DNA of 64,000 bases, from positions 1-64,000 of the forward strand of contig CAZKAQ010000005.1 of NCBI GenBank assembly GCA_964550655.1, given 5' to 3'. The DNA is from GCA-1730015 sp964550655. Lineage in GTDB: Bacteria; Pseudomonadota; Gammaproteobacteria; Granulosicoccales; Granulosicoccaceae. Shown here in pieces: positions 1 to 9,169 of this stretch. Numbering within the stretch: the first letter of the stretch is position 1; each line of letters begins with the position of its first letter. The notes beneath the pieces were generated by a model that saw only the letters and a program-made list of their open reading frames with translations, was not told the origin of the DNA and did not search any database. The translations under genes were made by a program, and so were the position numbers.

Positions 1-33
1 CGGCAGATGCCGACCCTGTGAAAGCAATAACAC

Positions 34-864
34 TTAAGAAAAGAGTGGTTGTAAAAGTGCCTGATCGAGTGAATATCCCACTGTTGCACCGTCTTTTTTG
101 GCATTATCAAAACGACCATTCCAGCCAGTGGTGAAGTCGACTTCAGCGTCTTTCATCAACTGAGCCTGCATGGCACCCGAGTCCCAGAAGACTGCTATGT
201 GAGGCTTGAGTTCTCGAATTTTATCGAGCGCACGTTTCATACCCTCCTCAGTAGAAAGCACTTCATAAACCTGATCTGGTGGTACACCATCAGCCATTAG
301 TGCAGGCTCAAGCGCACCGTCAACATTGTTGGCGCGATAAGCCCGGGTACCGGGAAATTTTTCAACATCCCAGAAATCTGCCCATGTCTTCGGTGCATTG
401 TCGCTGCCCGGCTTACCAAACTTGTCTGTATTCCATGCCATTACCGTGGCAAAAATATCAGACCCTACGCAGTAGTCTGTGTAGGTATCGGGATAAAAGT
501 CAGACACATCAACGACGTCAAAGTCGATCTTTTCAAGGCAGCCGTCGGCTGCCGCCGAAGCACCGCCACCGGAACCGGTGACGACCAAATCCCAGGTAAC
601 CGACCCTGACTGCACTTGTAAACAGGTTTTGGACATTGATGCACCGGACTCTCGAAGGATTTCGATACCGGTATTTTTAGATGCGTCATCGAACAGCGCA
701 GCATCCTGAGCGTCGCCGTAACTACCACCCCATGAAACAACTGTCAGCGGCGCGGCATGTACACCACTTGAAACGAGCACCGTTGCACCCGCTGCGACAA
801 TTGCCTTGCACAGCTTTCTAAAATTACACGAACATAGCTTTCCTCCTATGATCGAGAATCGCAC
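34..864 (-). pseudogene. Truncated ABC-transporter solute-binding protein (polyamine/PotD-like)
   Basis: This is the periplasmic binding component of an ABC importer of the spermidine/putrescine-type family. The 276-residue frame has an N-terminal hydrophobic segment ending near VHAAPLTVVSWGGSYGDAQ; the VVSWGG start of the mature domain is typical of the family. It stops after YSLDQALLQPLFS, whereas family members usually run about 70-90 residues further. Immediately past the junction, in another frame on the same strand, the sequence reads LFLSVIAFTGSASA, which looks like a signal peptide. I infer that the gene is broken, perhaps by a deletion joining two tandem paralogues. The window edge hides the rest. 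The family is clear; the claim of inactivation is moderate. Confidence 0.65.
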
Positions 865-1212
865 TCAACCCCGGACGGAGCTGAGCACCACCCATTCGGA
901 CTTTCACCATCCCAACTATTTACCCAGCGTCAATTTATTGATGGATATTCAGACTGTTGAGTCCGAAACAGATGCAGGTTAAGGCAGATAATTTTGCGTT
1001 TCGAACAACCATGATTACGGCTGACAATAATTAAGCGTCACTGTATCAGCGAATGTCTATAAATCCAGTCTAGTTGTTATATCAACCATGAACTAAATCG
1101 TGAGAAATGAGTCCTTGTCATACGGGGGTTTGTCTCCGTATATTAGCAAGTGTATGCATCTTGAGTCGGTCTCAATCCCGGGGCCAGCTGAAAGAAGCTA
1201 CTAGGAGGGTAA
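865..1212. other. Intergenic region, no gene seen
   Basis: This stretch lies between two divergent genes and should hold their promoters. I see no convincing open frame or structured RNA. The AGGAGG ribosome-binding site of the next gene is at 1203-1208. Confidence 0.5.
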
Positions 1213-1812
1213 ATGCGTTTACGCAGTTTTACTAAGTGGGGTGCAGTACTTCTCCTGGCGTTGGGCTCGTACACAGCCAACGCCAAGGAGGTATTGCCCA
1301 TGTTGGGTGGTGTTATTATCGATGGTTACGATTTCAAAACTGATATCGGACCCAAAGGTAGTATCGCTTTTGATGCAGAGAAAGGGCAATTCAAAGGTGC
1401 GTACAACGCACTGAAGATGCCAGCTGGACGACGGGCAATATTTGCCTGGGTTCACGACACAGTTAACCAAAAGTCTGAGTATATCGGACCGGTCGGTTGG
1501 CTGAAGACTGGTACTGCCGGTAAAGCAAAAGGCAAATTTGCGATCAATGTTCCTGCCAAGTACCGAAATGGTGATTTCGGCACTAACGAGATCATTGCCT
1601 TTAGTTCTGAAAAAACCGGATATCTCGACGCACAAGGCAACGTACTAACGCAGCCAAGTGCACCTGCGGGCAGCGATATCCAAAAGGCTTTCAAAACGGC
1701 TTTTTTCCTTTACGCTGCACTACCCGGAGCGGACACCGACCTGCACTACTGTGGTCATGGTCAGGATTTTTTCTATGCAAAAGCTCCTGAAAAGCAAGTC
1801 TGCTACGACTGA
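1213..1812 (+). CDS. Exported hypothetical protein
   Basis: The product is a 199-residue protein of unknown function. A Sec signal peptide (basic start MRLRSFTK, hydrophobic core, cleavage probably after YTANA) predicts periplasmic or secreted location. The mature part is rich in Gly and Lys with alternating hydrophobic residues, which suggests a beta-sandwich. The C-terminal 25 residues hold two cysteines (HYCGHG and KQVCYD) that could form a disulfide. The ATG at 1213 follows a perfect AGGAGG (1203-1208). It lies upstream of a thioredoxin-like and a parvulin gene on the same strand, separated by about 170 bp, so it could be part of the same export-folding neighbourhood. I do not recognise the family. 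Confidence 0.8.
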   Translation: MRLRSFTKWGAVLLLALGSYTANAKEVLPMLGGVIIDGYDFKTDIGPKGSIAFDAEKGQFKGAYNALKMPAGRRAIFAWVHDTVNQKSEYIGPVGWLKTGTAGKAKGKFAINVPAKYRNGDFGTNEIIAFSSEKTGYLDAQGNVLTQPSAPAGSDIQKAFKTAFFLYAALPGADTDLHYCGHGQDFFYAKAPEKQVCYD

Positions 1813-1986
1813 CTGTGCGGTCAGAAGTACTCAAGTTGCATTCAAGCGGGCCTCGCGGCTCACTAGATCCAACCTCTGTGTACTTTCAAGTTCGATCCGT
1901 GTGATTGAAGAAATGACTGTACTGTCTACGTTGTTCCTGTGTGAGGTAGCAATTAGCTGCCTCGCACCTCAATCTGATAACTTATT

Positions 1987-2541
1987 ATGAAAAATATCCG
2001 CTACCTGCCGCGTTTGGCTTTTTTTACTGCCCTGGCCTTCTCACTGCTACTCACTTCAAGTACACGTGCACATGATCCCGCACTACACGGCTTCCAGATG
2101 AGTACCTTCGATCCGCCGTTCCCGGCTCCGGATTTTGATCTGGAAGTACTTACGGGTGACACGGCCAACCTTGAAACTTACAAGGGTGAATATGTTCTTT
2201 TGAATTTCTGGGCAACCTGGTGCCCACCCTGCCTTGAAGAAATGCCATACATTGAAGAAGCCTATCAAAAATATAAAGACCGGGGCTTTACCGTGGTCGC
2301 CATATCAAGTGACGAAGAAGGCGAAAGTGCCGTGACGCCGTTTATAGAAAAACTGGGCGTAACATTCCCGGTACTGCTTGATCCTGACAAAGCTGTTTCA
2401 TCGGTTTACGGTGCACACAATTTGCCGATGACTTTTATTCTTAATCGCGAAGGTGAAGTTGTAGCCGGTGCCGTTGGTGAGCGTGACTGGTCCAGCGAAG
2501 AAGCACTGTCGGTTCTTGATGAGATAATCACACCTCAATGA
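1987..2541 (+). CDS. TlpA-like thiol-disulfide oxidoreductase
   Basis: This is a periplasmic thioredoxin-fold protein of the TlpA/ResA/AhpC-TSA type, 184 residues, which would reduce or exchange disulfides in exported proteins. A signal peptide (residues 1 to about 29, ending STRAHD) is followed by one thioredoxin domain. The active site FWATWCPPC places the redox cysteines at 79 and 82, and the cis-proline loop NLPMTFILN is present. Its stop codon overlaps the start of the downstream parvulin gene (ATGA), so the two are translationally coupled and probably act together in folding exported proteins. The CPPC variant is common in TlpA-like reductases. The real substrate is unknown. Confidence 0.9.
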   Translation: MKNIRYLPRLAFFTALAFSLLLTSSTRAHDPALHGFQMSTFDPPFPAPDFDLEVLTGDTANLETYKGEYVLLNFWATWCPPCLEEMPYIEEAYQKYKDRGFTVVAISSDEEGESAVTPFIEKLGVTFPVLLDPDKAVSSVYGAHNLPMTFILNREGEVVAGAVGERDWSSEEALSVLDEIITPQ

Positions 2542-3368
2542 GTGCACCCCATCGCTTAACCGCCAACGGGCTCCTGGCAGCGCTCATGGCCCTGCTTGTC
2601 GGCGTGAGTCTGGCTGCCGACGATACTCCGGACACAAGCACTGAAGACCCACCAGTAGCAGTTATCAATGATTTTGTATTAACTCAAAAATACATTGATA
2701 GCATCATCAGACACATGGCGCTGGGCGAGCAGGTTTTGATTCGCGCTGATTTAGAAAAATTTTCCGAGTCACTTATTCAGGAAGAAGTCCTGTTCCAGTT
2801 TGCTTTAGCAAGCGCATTTGACGGTGACGAAGAGCTGCGTGAAGAAGTTAAAGCACTGGTGGTTGATCGCTTAATTGAAAATCACGTTACCAGCAAGCTG
2901 GACGTTCCACCCGAAGCGATCGAACAATTCTACAACGAGAATACCGGCGCTATACGCGGTGAGACTGTGGAGGTAAGCCAGATACTTACCGAGACTCGCG
3001 AAGAATGCGAAGCGCTGCAACAAAGACTTGCAGACGGAGAATCTTTTGCCAGCCTGGCCGGTGAATATTCACTGCATGAGCGCTCTGCAAGCAACGGAGG
3101 AGTCGTTGGATCAATCATGAATCATGATGGCCCACTCGGATTTGAACAGCGTCTGTTTGAAATACCGCAAAATGAACCCACCCTCTTTGATAGTGATGAT
3201 GGCTGCCACATCGTAGTGGTAACCGGCAGTGAAACACCACCACTTCCACCATTAGAAAACGTTGCACCTGCCATTGAAGGACTATTGCAGCGGGAACTTG
3301 AAATAGCAGCCTTGCAGGCGCTGATGGATCGTGCGCATAGTAAGGTTGAGGTTGTACGGCCAGAGTAG
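2538..3368 (+). CDS. Parvulin-type peptidyl-prolyl cis-trans isomerase, exported
   Basis: This 276-residue protein resembles the PpiC/SurA parvulin group, which isomerises prolyl bonds in periplasmic proteins. A signal peptide (residues 1 to about 27, ending LAADD) is followed by a helical SurA-like N-terminal region (about 40-125) and a parvulin domain (about 135-240) with FASLAGEYS and GGVVGSI motifs. The usual GDLGWF segment is replaced by GGVVGSI, which is seen in divergent members; activity is therefore less certain. The start ATG overlaps the stop of the thioredoxin-like gene by four bases, indicating one operon. Confidence 0.82.
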   Translation: MSAPHRLTANGLLAALMALLVGVSLAADDTPDTSTEDPPVAVINDFVLTQKYIDSIIRHMALGEQVLIRADLEKFSESLIQEEVLFQFALASAFDGDEELREEVKALVVDRLIENHVTSKLDVPPEAIEQFYNENTGAIRGETVEVSQILTETREECEALQQRLADGESFASLAGEYSLHERSASNGGVVGSIMNHDGPLGFEQRLFEIPQNEPTLFDSDDGCHIVVVTGSETPPLPPLENVAPAIEGLLQRELEIAALQALMDRAHSKVEVVRPE

Positions 3369-3463
3369 AGATACTGCCATTTCAGGCTAACGGCTGCCAC
3401 TTACTGTTATTAACCTACCCGTTGTCGGGCAACACATCGTCATTAACGCATGGAGAATCAACT

Positions 3464-3961
3464 ATGAAAGCCGCTGAACTCAAATCTCTTCAGGCACCCT
3501 TAAAAGAACAGTATAAAGAAGACCCTGACTCAGCGGTTATAACGCTGAAAGCCAACGGCAGAATTGGCGAAGGTGTAACCTGCCGTGTCGAGACCGGCAA
3601 AGCAATTGCTGAGGCCGGGCTTCACCCGGCAACCGGTGGCAGCGGTACTGAGCTTTGTTCCGGTGATATGTTACTGGAAGCACTGGTGGCGTGCGCCGGC
3701 GTTACGCTTAAAGCTGTTGCTACCGCTATCGAAATTGATCTTCGAGATGCCGCCATCTTCGCTGAAGGAGATCTTGATTTTCGTGGCACTCTTGGTGTCG
3801 CAAAAGAAGCACCGGTTGGCTTTAGAAGCATTCGTCTTCACTTTGATCTCGACACCGACGCTGAGCAGGATCAACTGGACACACTATTGAAGCTGACAGA
3901 ACGCTATTGTGTTGTGTATCAGTCAATTTCTAATACGCCTGAAATCAGTATCAGTCGATAA
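3464..3961 (+). CDS. OsmC/Ohr family protein
   Basis: OsmC-family proteins are cytoplasmic thiol peroxidases acting on organic hydroperoxides. The 165-residue product keeps the two conserved cysteines of the family: C77 in LVACAGVT and C149 in ERYCVVYQ. I chose the ATG at 3464 because GGAG lies nine bases upstream; an in-frame TTG at 3422 would add 14 residues but has no ribosome-binding site. It is about 95 bp downstream of the parvulin gene on the same strand and could be co-transcribed. The physiological substrate is not evident. Confidence 0.87.
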   Translation: MKAAELKSLQAPLKEQYKEDPDSAVITLKANGRIGEGVTCRVETGKAIAEAGLHPATGGSGTELCSGDMLLEALVACAGVTLKAVATAIEIDLRDAAIFAEGDLDFRGTLGVAKEAPVGFRSIRLHFDLDTDAEQDQLDTLLKLTERYCVVYQSISNTPEISISR

Positions 3962-4254
3962 ACGCCTCTCTGCGATAATGCGGGTATTTCGCAACACCAC
4001 GTGCCGGGGTGCATCCCCAGCTAGCTATAGACCCGGACTGGCAGGCCCAAACCGATATACACCACACTGATCGAGATTTATGCCGGTCGGATTTTGCAAG
4101 TGTTGTCGCGCACAAGTGATACACCTGCCGATAGATAGACAAACCGATTTTCTGTGCGCCAAGGCCAGGTTAGTTGATTGACAACTACCAAATGCGAATT
4201 TTTTAATATATATTGACACGGTGATATTGTCGAAGTCAGCACTGGAAATAAAAA

Positions 4255-4479
4255 ATGACAGGGCATTTGAGTACCGATTCTAGTGATGCCATTCTACGTA
4301 TTTATGACACAGCAGCTGACCCGTCTTTGTGGCAAAACGTTCTTGACGATATTGTTGAATCTGTTGGAGCTCAGGGCTCTGTAATTTTTGAGTGGCAGAA
4401 TCAAAATGGCAGCCAGCATCTGACTTCGCCGTTTTTTTCTAATTTCTATTCCGCTAAAGCTCTAGCCTGCATTATTCAC
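4255..4479 (+). pseudogene. N-terminal fragment of a LuxR-family regulator
   Basis: The first 75 or so residues (LRIYDTAADPSLWQNVLDD and following) match in layout and spacing the N-terminus of the intact LuxR-type regulator at 16381-17526 (ISIYDAANDSQGWGNSLDA). The sensory domain then breaks off around residue 75 and the frame runs into the 3' end of the convergent protease gene. No helix-turn-helix remains. I therefore call it a truncated relic of a paralogous regulator. It could in principle express a short peptide. The exact break point is approximate. Confidence 0.6.
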
Positions 4480-5141
4480 CATAAAAATAAGATCCTCCTG
4501 GCATGATAACGTGCAACTGTCTGCTCTTCAGCTGTTAACTTCACGCCGTTGGAACCGGAAAAAAGCAGTAGATCAGTATTATATTGCGCATGAAACAGAC
4601 CCAGATTATGGCCGATCTCATGGCTGACAACACGCGCATCATTTACAGTAGTGTTATCCGCCACCAACAGTGCATTGAAACCGGGCGGCTTCAATCCGTT
4701 GGGCCCCCCCAACCAACGCACATAGAACGAAGTCATCACGCCCTTTTTATGAATATTTCCGATATCAATTACTCCGCTGCGTATCGCTTTGAAGAAATCC
4801 GCAAGACCACCGCGCCCTCTTCGATGGCTTAGCCCCCGAAGCAGATAATCCGGGGCTTCAACATGGCGTACAACGACTGGCTCTATAACAATATCTGCCT
4901 GACTCCAGATCCTGTTAACCTGATCAAAATGGCGGCGCATACTTTCGACTGTCCGCCGGCTGGATAAAGCAGGGGTATCCTGGCTACTGACCATGATATA
5001 CACCGCTATCGGTATGGTGAGTATTTCCCGCTCTGTCCCGGCAGGGCCCCGCACACCAACGGCTGCGGATCCTCTGAAAACTATAAGCAATCCTAACGCT
5101 AAAAACAACAACACTGCCTGTCTGTTGTATCGCATATTCAC
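4476..5141 (-). CDS. Exported metzincin-like zinc metalloprotease
   Basis: The 221-residue product has an N-terminal signal or anchor segment (about residues 10-27) and one catalytic domain. The zinc-binding signature SHEIGHNLGLFH gives H174, H178 and H184 as ligands and E175 as catalytic base, which is the metzincin consensus HExxHxxGxxH. The usual Met-turn methionine is not obvious: the region after the third His reads NTDLLLFSGSNG, where related proteins often have LM. The C-terminus (ARRILFLW) lies at the junction with the LuxR fragment and may be altered. Likely exported; substrate unknown. Confidence 0.78.
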   Translation of the reverse strand: MNMRYNRQAVLLFLALGLLIVFRGSAAVGVRGPAGTEREILTIPIAVYIMVSSQDTPALSSRRTVESMRRHFDQVNRIWSQADIVIEPVVVRHVEAPDYLLRGLSHRRGRGGLADFFKAIRSGVIDIGNIHKKGVMTSFYVRWLGGPNGLKPPGFNALLVADNTTVNDARVVSHEIGHNLGLFHAQYNTDLLLFSGSNGVKLTAEEQTVARYHARRILFLW

Positions 5142-5417
5142 ATTTTACATTCCGGTTTAATGTAGAGTTTAGTACCACACCAGCTGTAAACAAGATAACA
5201 TCTCTGCTACCAACGCTGACCATGACAGACACGCCAAAGCATCGATGCCAGACACAAAGTTTGTTATAAAACTGTTACAAATCATCAGGGACTACTTAAG
5301 AATTTGTGACTTAACTATTTATCTGATTCATGTTCACGGTTCAAACTAGTGGGCCGGTAGTTTAATAAAGCACTTTGTGCGAAGAAAAACCACAAACCAT
5401 TAATAAAAGAGTTTGCT

Positions 5418-6791
5418 GTGTTTACCCTCAAATATAAATATGCAGCACTGATATTTTTCTTATGTACCCTGTTTGCTCTTCCCGTTCGGGCTGAGGAAGA
5501 TTTTCTCGCGCTGGGTAAACAAATACTTATTGGAACTGACGAGCAGCGTGCAGAGGCGGCTGATGCCATCGTCGCACGTGGCGACGTCGATATGGTTCCG
5601 ACACTGGTGCTGTTAATGCGAATCGGCGGGTCGCACGTCGTCACACAACGAGCACTACATGCTTTAACCGGCAAGAAACTGAGCAACTGGCGAGAAGCCA
5701 TGCTCTACCAGGAAGCACATCCCGAGATTGAACCACACTTAAGCTACTATGATCTCAAGCTGTGGTACTGGAGCGGCATTGATGAAGATTTTTTGTCTTT
5801 GTTTAGCAACCCCGCAGATCGAAGCAATACTCGCATTCGCTTCGAAGAAATCACCTGGGGCGGCGTACCCTACGATGGTATTCCCTCTCTCGACAACCCG
5901 ACCATGATACCCGCTGCAGACGCGGAGTATCTGCTCGACGACGATCTCGTGTTCGGCATTGAGATAAACGGAGACGTTCGCGCCTATCCACTGCGAATAA
6001 TGGGCTGGCATGAAATGTTCAACGATGTCATCGGCGGCGTACCTGTGGCCCTGGCGTACTGTACGCTTTGCGGCGCCGGAATTCTTTATGAAACCGATGT
6101 TAGCAGTCGCAGCGAACGTTTTGTATTCGGCTCATCCGGCCTGCTCTATCGTTCAAATAAACTCATGTTTGATCGCCAGACCAATAGCTTATGGAATCAA
6201 TTTACCGGTGAACCCGTTTCCGGCTCACTGGCTCACTCCGGCATAGCGCTGAAAACACGGCCCACCACAATTACTACATGGTCTGAATGGAGAGCGCGTC
6301 ATCCGGACACCAAAGTGTTGTCCCTTGCGACCGGACATTTTCGTAACTACGATTCCGGGGTGGCTTATCGTGACTATTTCGCTTCACCGGATCTCATGTT
6401 TCCGACCCGAACCGATCAGAGCCGCCTGCGTCAGAAAGAACATGTTTACGGTATTCGTCTCGCAGGTGGAGCGAAGGCATGGCCACTCGACGCCTTTGCC
6501 ACAACCCCCGTCATCAATGACCGGATAGGATTTTCCAATGTTGTGTTAATCGGTGACAGCAACACACGAACTGTGCGTGCCTATGAACGAAACAGGCAAC
6601 AATTTACCGGCACTCATACCGCTCTCAAAGGGCCGGGTGGCACCTGGCAAATAACGGAAAGCGCCTTGATTGGACCAGACGGTCAGAAGCTTCCACGTCT
6701 TCCCGGCCACATCACTTACTGGTTTGCCTGGGACGGTTTTCTGGGCGCGGGAAGCAAACTTTATCTTGATCATTTGGATGCCGGAAAATGA
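5418..6791 (+). CDS. DUF3179 domain protein, exported
   Basis: This is a 457-residue exported protein of the DUF3179 family, whose function is not established. It has a signal peptide (residues 1-25, ending LPVRAEE), a short helical repeat-like stretch (about 26-85) and then the DUF3179 region. Family features include RAYPLRIMGWHEMFND, a two-cysteine segment AYCTLCGAG and GLLYRSNKLMFDR. The two closely spaced cysteines could bind metal or form a disulfide. The GTG start at 5418 gives a good signal peptide but has only a weak purine-rich ribosome-binding site. It is divergently oriented to the protease gene. Confidence 0.86.
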   Translation: MFTLKYKYAALIFFLCTLFALPVRAEEDFLALGKQILIGTDEQRAEAADAIVARGDVDMVPTLVLLMRIGGSHVVTQRALHALTGKKLSNWREAMLYQEAHPEIEPHLSYYDLKLWYWSGIDEDFLSLFSNPADRSNTRIRFEEITWGGVPYDGIPSLDNPTMIPAADAEYLLDDDLVFGIEINGDVRAYPLRIMGWHEMFNDVIGGVPVALAYCTLCGAGILYETDVSSRSERFVFGSSGLLYRSNKLMFDRQTNSLWNQFTGEPVSGSLAHSGIALKTRPTTITTWSEWRARHPDTKVLSLATGHFRNYDSGVAYRDYFASPDLMFPTRTDQSRLRQKEHVYGIRLAGGAKAWPLDAFATTPVINDRIGFSNVVLIGDSNTRTVRAYERNRQQFTGTHTALKGPGGTWQITESALIGPDGQKLPRLPGHITYWFAWDGFLGAGSKLYLDHLDAGK

Positions 6792-6803
6792 AGGGTCCCC
6801 GGA

Positions 6804-6830
6804 TCAACGGCAGAAATAGTCCGGGTTAAG
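6804..6830. repeat. Remnant end of the 167-bp CTAG-type element
   Basis: About 13 bp after the DUF3179 stop codon the sequence aatagtccgggttaag repeats exactly the right end of the mini-element at 27522-27580, and CCCGGA precedes it at a short distance. It is probably a decayed terminal repeat. The match is short, so chance is not excluded. Confidence 0.4.
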
Positions 6831-6855
6831 ACGCACCTGCACATTGTCAGCGCAT

Positions 6856-7176
6856 TTACTTTCTTTTTACGCTGACCTTCCCGGCGCTTCTCCAGTCATC
6901 AATGGGCGGGGAGAGCTTTACGCAGGCCTGAATAAGATTCGATACGTAGTCAGAGGGTCCACGCGGCTTGAGCTGATCTCCCGCTTTAACGACGGCGTCA
7001 ATTCTTGCCTTCAGATTCTCAGCATGGGAATCAACCGGATAGCTATCAATACCCGTTATCTCTCGAATGTCGGCTGAAATTTCACCGTCAGGGGCAAAAT
7101 CCAGTCTGCTTTCATCCACTTGATTCAAGAGTTCATAAGCTCTTTCCAGATCGACCAATAGTGCTGTTTGCGCCAT
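6856..7176 (-). CDS. Small cytoplasmic hypothetical protein
   Basis: This is a 106-residue, mostly helical, acidic protein (MAQTALLVDLERAYELLNQV) with no signal peptide or membrane segment. A GAGGAA ribosome-binding site lies seven bases upstream of the ATG, which supports translation. I do not recognise a family. It stands alone between the convergent DUF3179 gene and a region of inverted repeats. Confidence 0.6.
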   Translation of the reverse strand: MAQTALLVDLERAYELLNQVDESRLDFAPDGEISADIREITGIDSYPVDSHAENLKARIDAVVKAGDQLKPRGPSDYVSNLIQACVKLSPPIDDWRSAGKVSVKRK

Positions 7177-7516
7177 GTTATTTCCTCTATAGACTATGCC
7201 GGGACCAGGATCTGTGCGAACAAGTATTCCTGCTGGATATCAGCAGTGATCGCATTCATCACGCGCACTGCAGCACCGGACGAACACAAAACATGCTCTC
7301 ACCCCAACAATATAGAATTTTACCAGGAAAAAAAAGCGTCAATGTTCGCATTGACGCTCAAATTCAGGTGAAAAACAACACTTTGACAACCATCATCTTC
7401 AAAAATTTTATGGCGGGCTGAGAAATCTGCCACATCCAAAGTTGAAGGGTCTTTTCTATCGCAGCAGAATGCGTCTGCATCGCGAGAACTCACTTGCAAG
7501 TGATAAAAGCAAAGTG

Positions 7517-7800
7517 CATCCACCAATAGCAAGTTGGCGGATGCGCTTAACCTGCATTATTCATGAGGATTCGGCACCCAGAGTCATTATCGCTAAACAG
7601 GTCGGCCGATCGCCTGAGAAGCGTGGCCTGCCACGCGACGAGGGGGATCGGGTGAGATGTGACGCGATAATGGCTTCTGGTGTCGAATAGACAGTGTGTA
7701 AGATAGAAAACATTGCCAAAAGACTACCAAACTCTATGTTTATAGGCTAAAACTAAAATTAGTCGGTCGCCTTGTGAATAATGCAGGTTAAGGTTACTGC
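7517..7800. repeat. Nested inverted-repeat element
   Basis: There are three palindromic layers here. A hairpin at 7517-7545 pairs GCATCCACCAA with TTGGCGGATGC. An outer inverted repeat pairs cttaacctgcattattca (about 7548-7566) with tgaataatgcaggttaag (about 7777-7794). An inner imperfect inverted repeat spans 7569-7688, pairing attcggcacc with ggtgtcgaat and continuing through cattatcgc / gcgataatg, and inside it GCGTGGC pairs with GCCACGC. I see no protein in it. It could be a miniature transposable element with a second element inside, or a structured RNA. Confidence 0.65.
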
Positions 7801-7840
7801 CATTTAGAAGGGGTAATGTTCGTCCAAAGATTATTCCAGA

Positions 7841-8263
7841 CTAAATATTTGAGCCGCCCCATAGCACACTGAACTTTACACAATGAATCAGAAGAGAGGT
7901 ATAGTCGTTGATATCAACTCCCTCCGGCAATACGTACTCCTGGCTTCCGGTAGGGCTCTTTAGTTTTGAGACAAACGTAGCGTTTTGAGTGGCGTTCTTA
8001 CCAGTCAGGTCCGAGATGTCTGTTTTAGATAAAAATAGTTTAAGATCCGGTCCGGCATTGGTTTGGAAACTATCGGATAATTTTATGATGGTTTGACCGT
8101 CTCTTTTAAAAATCTCCCATGCACCATTTACTTGATATTGTTTACTAACCCAGCCACCACTGGAAGCAGCGTAAGTTACTGAAGCGGTTCCAAAGATCAT
8201 TGCGAACACAACTAAAAACAACGCTGTAGTGCGTTTACCTGACTGTAAAATAGATTTGAACAT
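7841..8263 (-). CDS. DM13 domain protein, exported
   Basis: The 140-residue product has a signal peptide (residues 1-33, ending VTYAA) and a single DM13 domain. The domain hallmarks are GPDLKLFLSK in the middle and a terminal YTSLLIHCVKFSVLWG, whose lone cysteine corresponds to the conserved Cys of the family. DM13 domains are proposed to take part in redox or electron-transfer reactions at the cell surface; no partner is encoded next to it. The protein ends immediately after the domain, so it is a minimal single-domain version. Confidence 0.83.
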   Translation of the reverse strand: MFKSILQSGKRTTALFLVVFAMIFGTASVTYAASSGGWVSKQYQVNGAWEIFKRDGQTIIKLSDSFQTNAGPDLKLFLSKTDISDLTGKNATQNATFVSKLKSPTGSQEYVLPEGVDINDYTSLLIHCVKFSVLWGGSNI

Positions 8264-8673
8264 TATAAATAAACTCCGTACACATTGCGTGCGATTAAAA
8301 TAAGTGTTCCGCTTGCGGAACCAAGGTTAAAGGGGTGAAAAGGTGATTCATTAAGAATGATTCACTATGCCGCATACCTGAGCTAGCAGGCCGAATTCAC
8401 TTTGCCGTTTCGAATATCTCCGAATATCTCTAAGACGGCGACCGTTAGAAATAGTTCCCTCTGTGATGACAGCTGAACAAGTGTTCATAAATGTGATGTC
8501 CACGGAAGTTGACCAGGTTCCCTCAATACTGCGATGCATGTACCAGATCGGACAACAACGTCAACAGAACGTCATCGACATTGCAGTGACAAGAACAATA
8601 CAGTAAACATATTTGTATATATTAACGACAACGTATCTTGCATTCAGAGCGAAACACTCACCAGTAGCCACAC
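8264..8673. other. Intergenic region, no gene seen
   Basis: The gap separates two divergent genes for small exported proteins. It is AT-rich with a directly repeated octamer (cgaatatct, near 8410 and 8420) but no open frame or hairpin that I trust. Confidence 0.4.
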
Positions 8674-9045
8674 ATGAAAAAATTACTGCTCTTGTTCCTG
8701 TTCACCTATTCGAGCAACTCACTAGCTGCATGGGTTGAATACTCGACTGAATCAAATGGTGACATCTTTTTTTATGACAATGAGCGGATCATCTATAATG
8801 GCGACCTGGTTAACGTTTGGACCAGAATCCAATACAAAACTTCCCTTATGGGAGCGGCGAGCTATCAGAGCCTGCTGAAAATAGACTGCTCAGAAAGATA
8901 CGAAGCCACACTACAAAATACGTTTTTCTCTGATAAATATTGGACCAAACCCGCTATGGCAAGCAACACAAAGGAAAAACCGAAGATAGCTATAAAAGCG
9001 AATTCTGCAACACAAAAACTTGCTGAGATCCTCTGTAAAAACTAA
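8674..9045 (+). CDS. Surface-adhesin protein E-like exported protein
   Basis: The 123-residue protein starts with a clear signal peptide (MKKLLLLFLFTYSSNSLAA) followed by AWVEYSTESNGDIFFYD. This opening, the YNGDLVNVWTRIQY segment, two cysteines (KIDCSERY and ILCKN) and the overall length fit the small protein-E-like family (originally Haemophilus adhesin E). In non-pathogens its role is unknown. It is transcribed toward the terminator of the sugar dehydrogenase gene. Confidence 0.65.
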   Translation: MKKLLLLFLFTYSSNSLAAWVEYSTESNGDIFFYDNERIIYNGDLVNVWTRIQYKTSLMGAASYQSLLKIDCSERYEATLQNTFFSDKYWTKPAMASNTKEKPKIAIKANSATQKLAEILCKN

Positions 9046-9104
9046 TTCAGACATTTTTTCAGGCTTGAAGGCACCTACAATTAATCAACTCCGGTAAAGC
9101 TACA

Positions 9105-9142
9105 CAAAAAAATGCTCGCGCTATATCCATAGCGCGAGCATC
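9105..9142 (-). terminator. Rho-independent terminator of the sugar dehydrogenase operon
   Basis: A 13-bp perfect stem (9112-9124 with 9129-9141, loop of four) is followed on the minus strand by a run of seven T. It lies about 30 bp past the stop of the gene ending at 9170. Confidence 0.85.
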
Positions 9143-9169
9143 AATAACTACAAAATATTTGAGGAATGT

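Noticed and set aside
1219..1694. Minus-strand frames opposite the exported protein at 1213
   Set aside because: The plus-strand gene has a perfect ribosome-binding site and signal peptide; the opposite frames are shadows.
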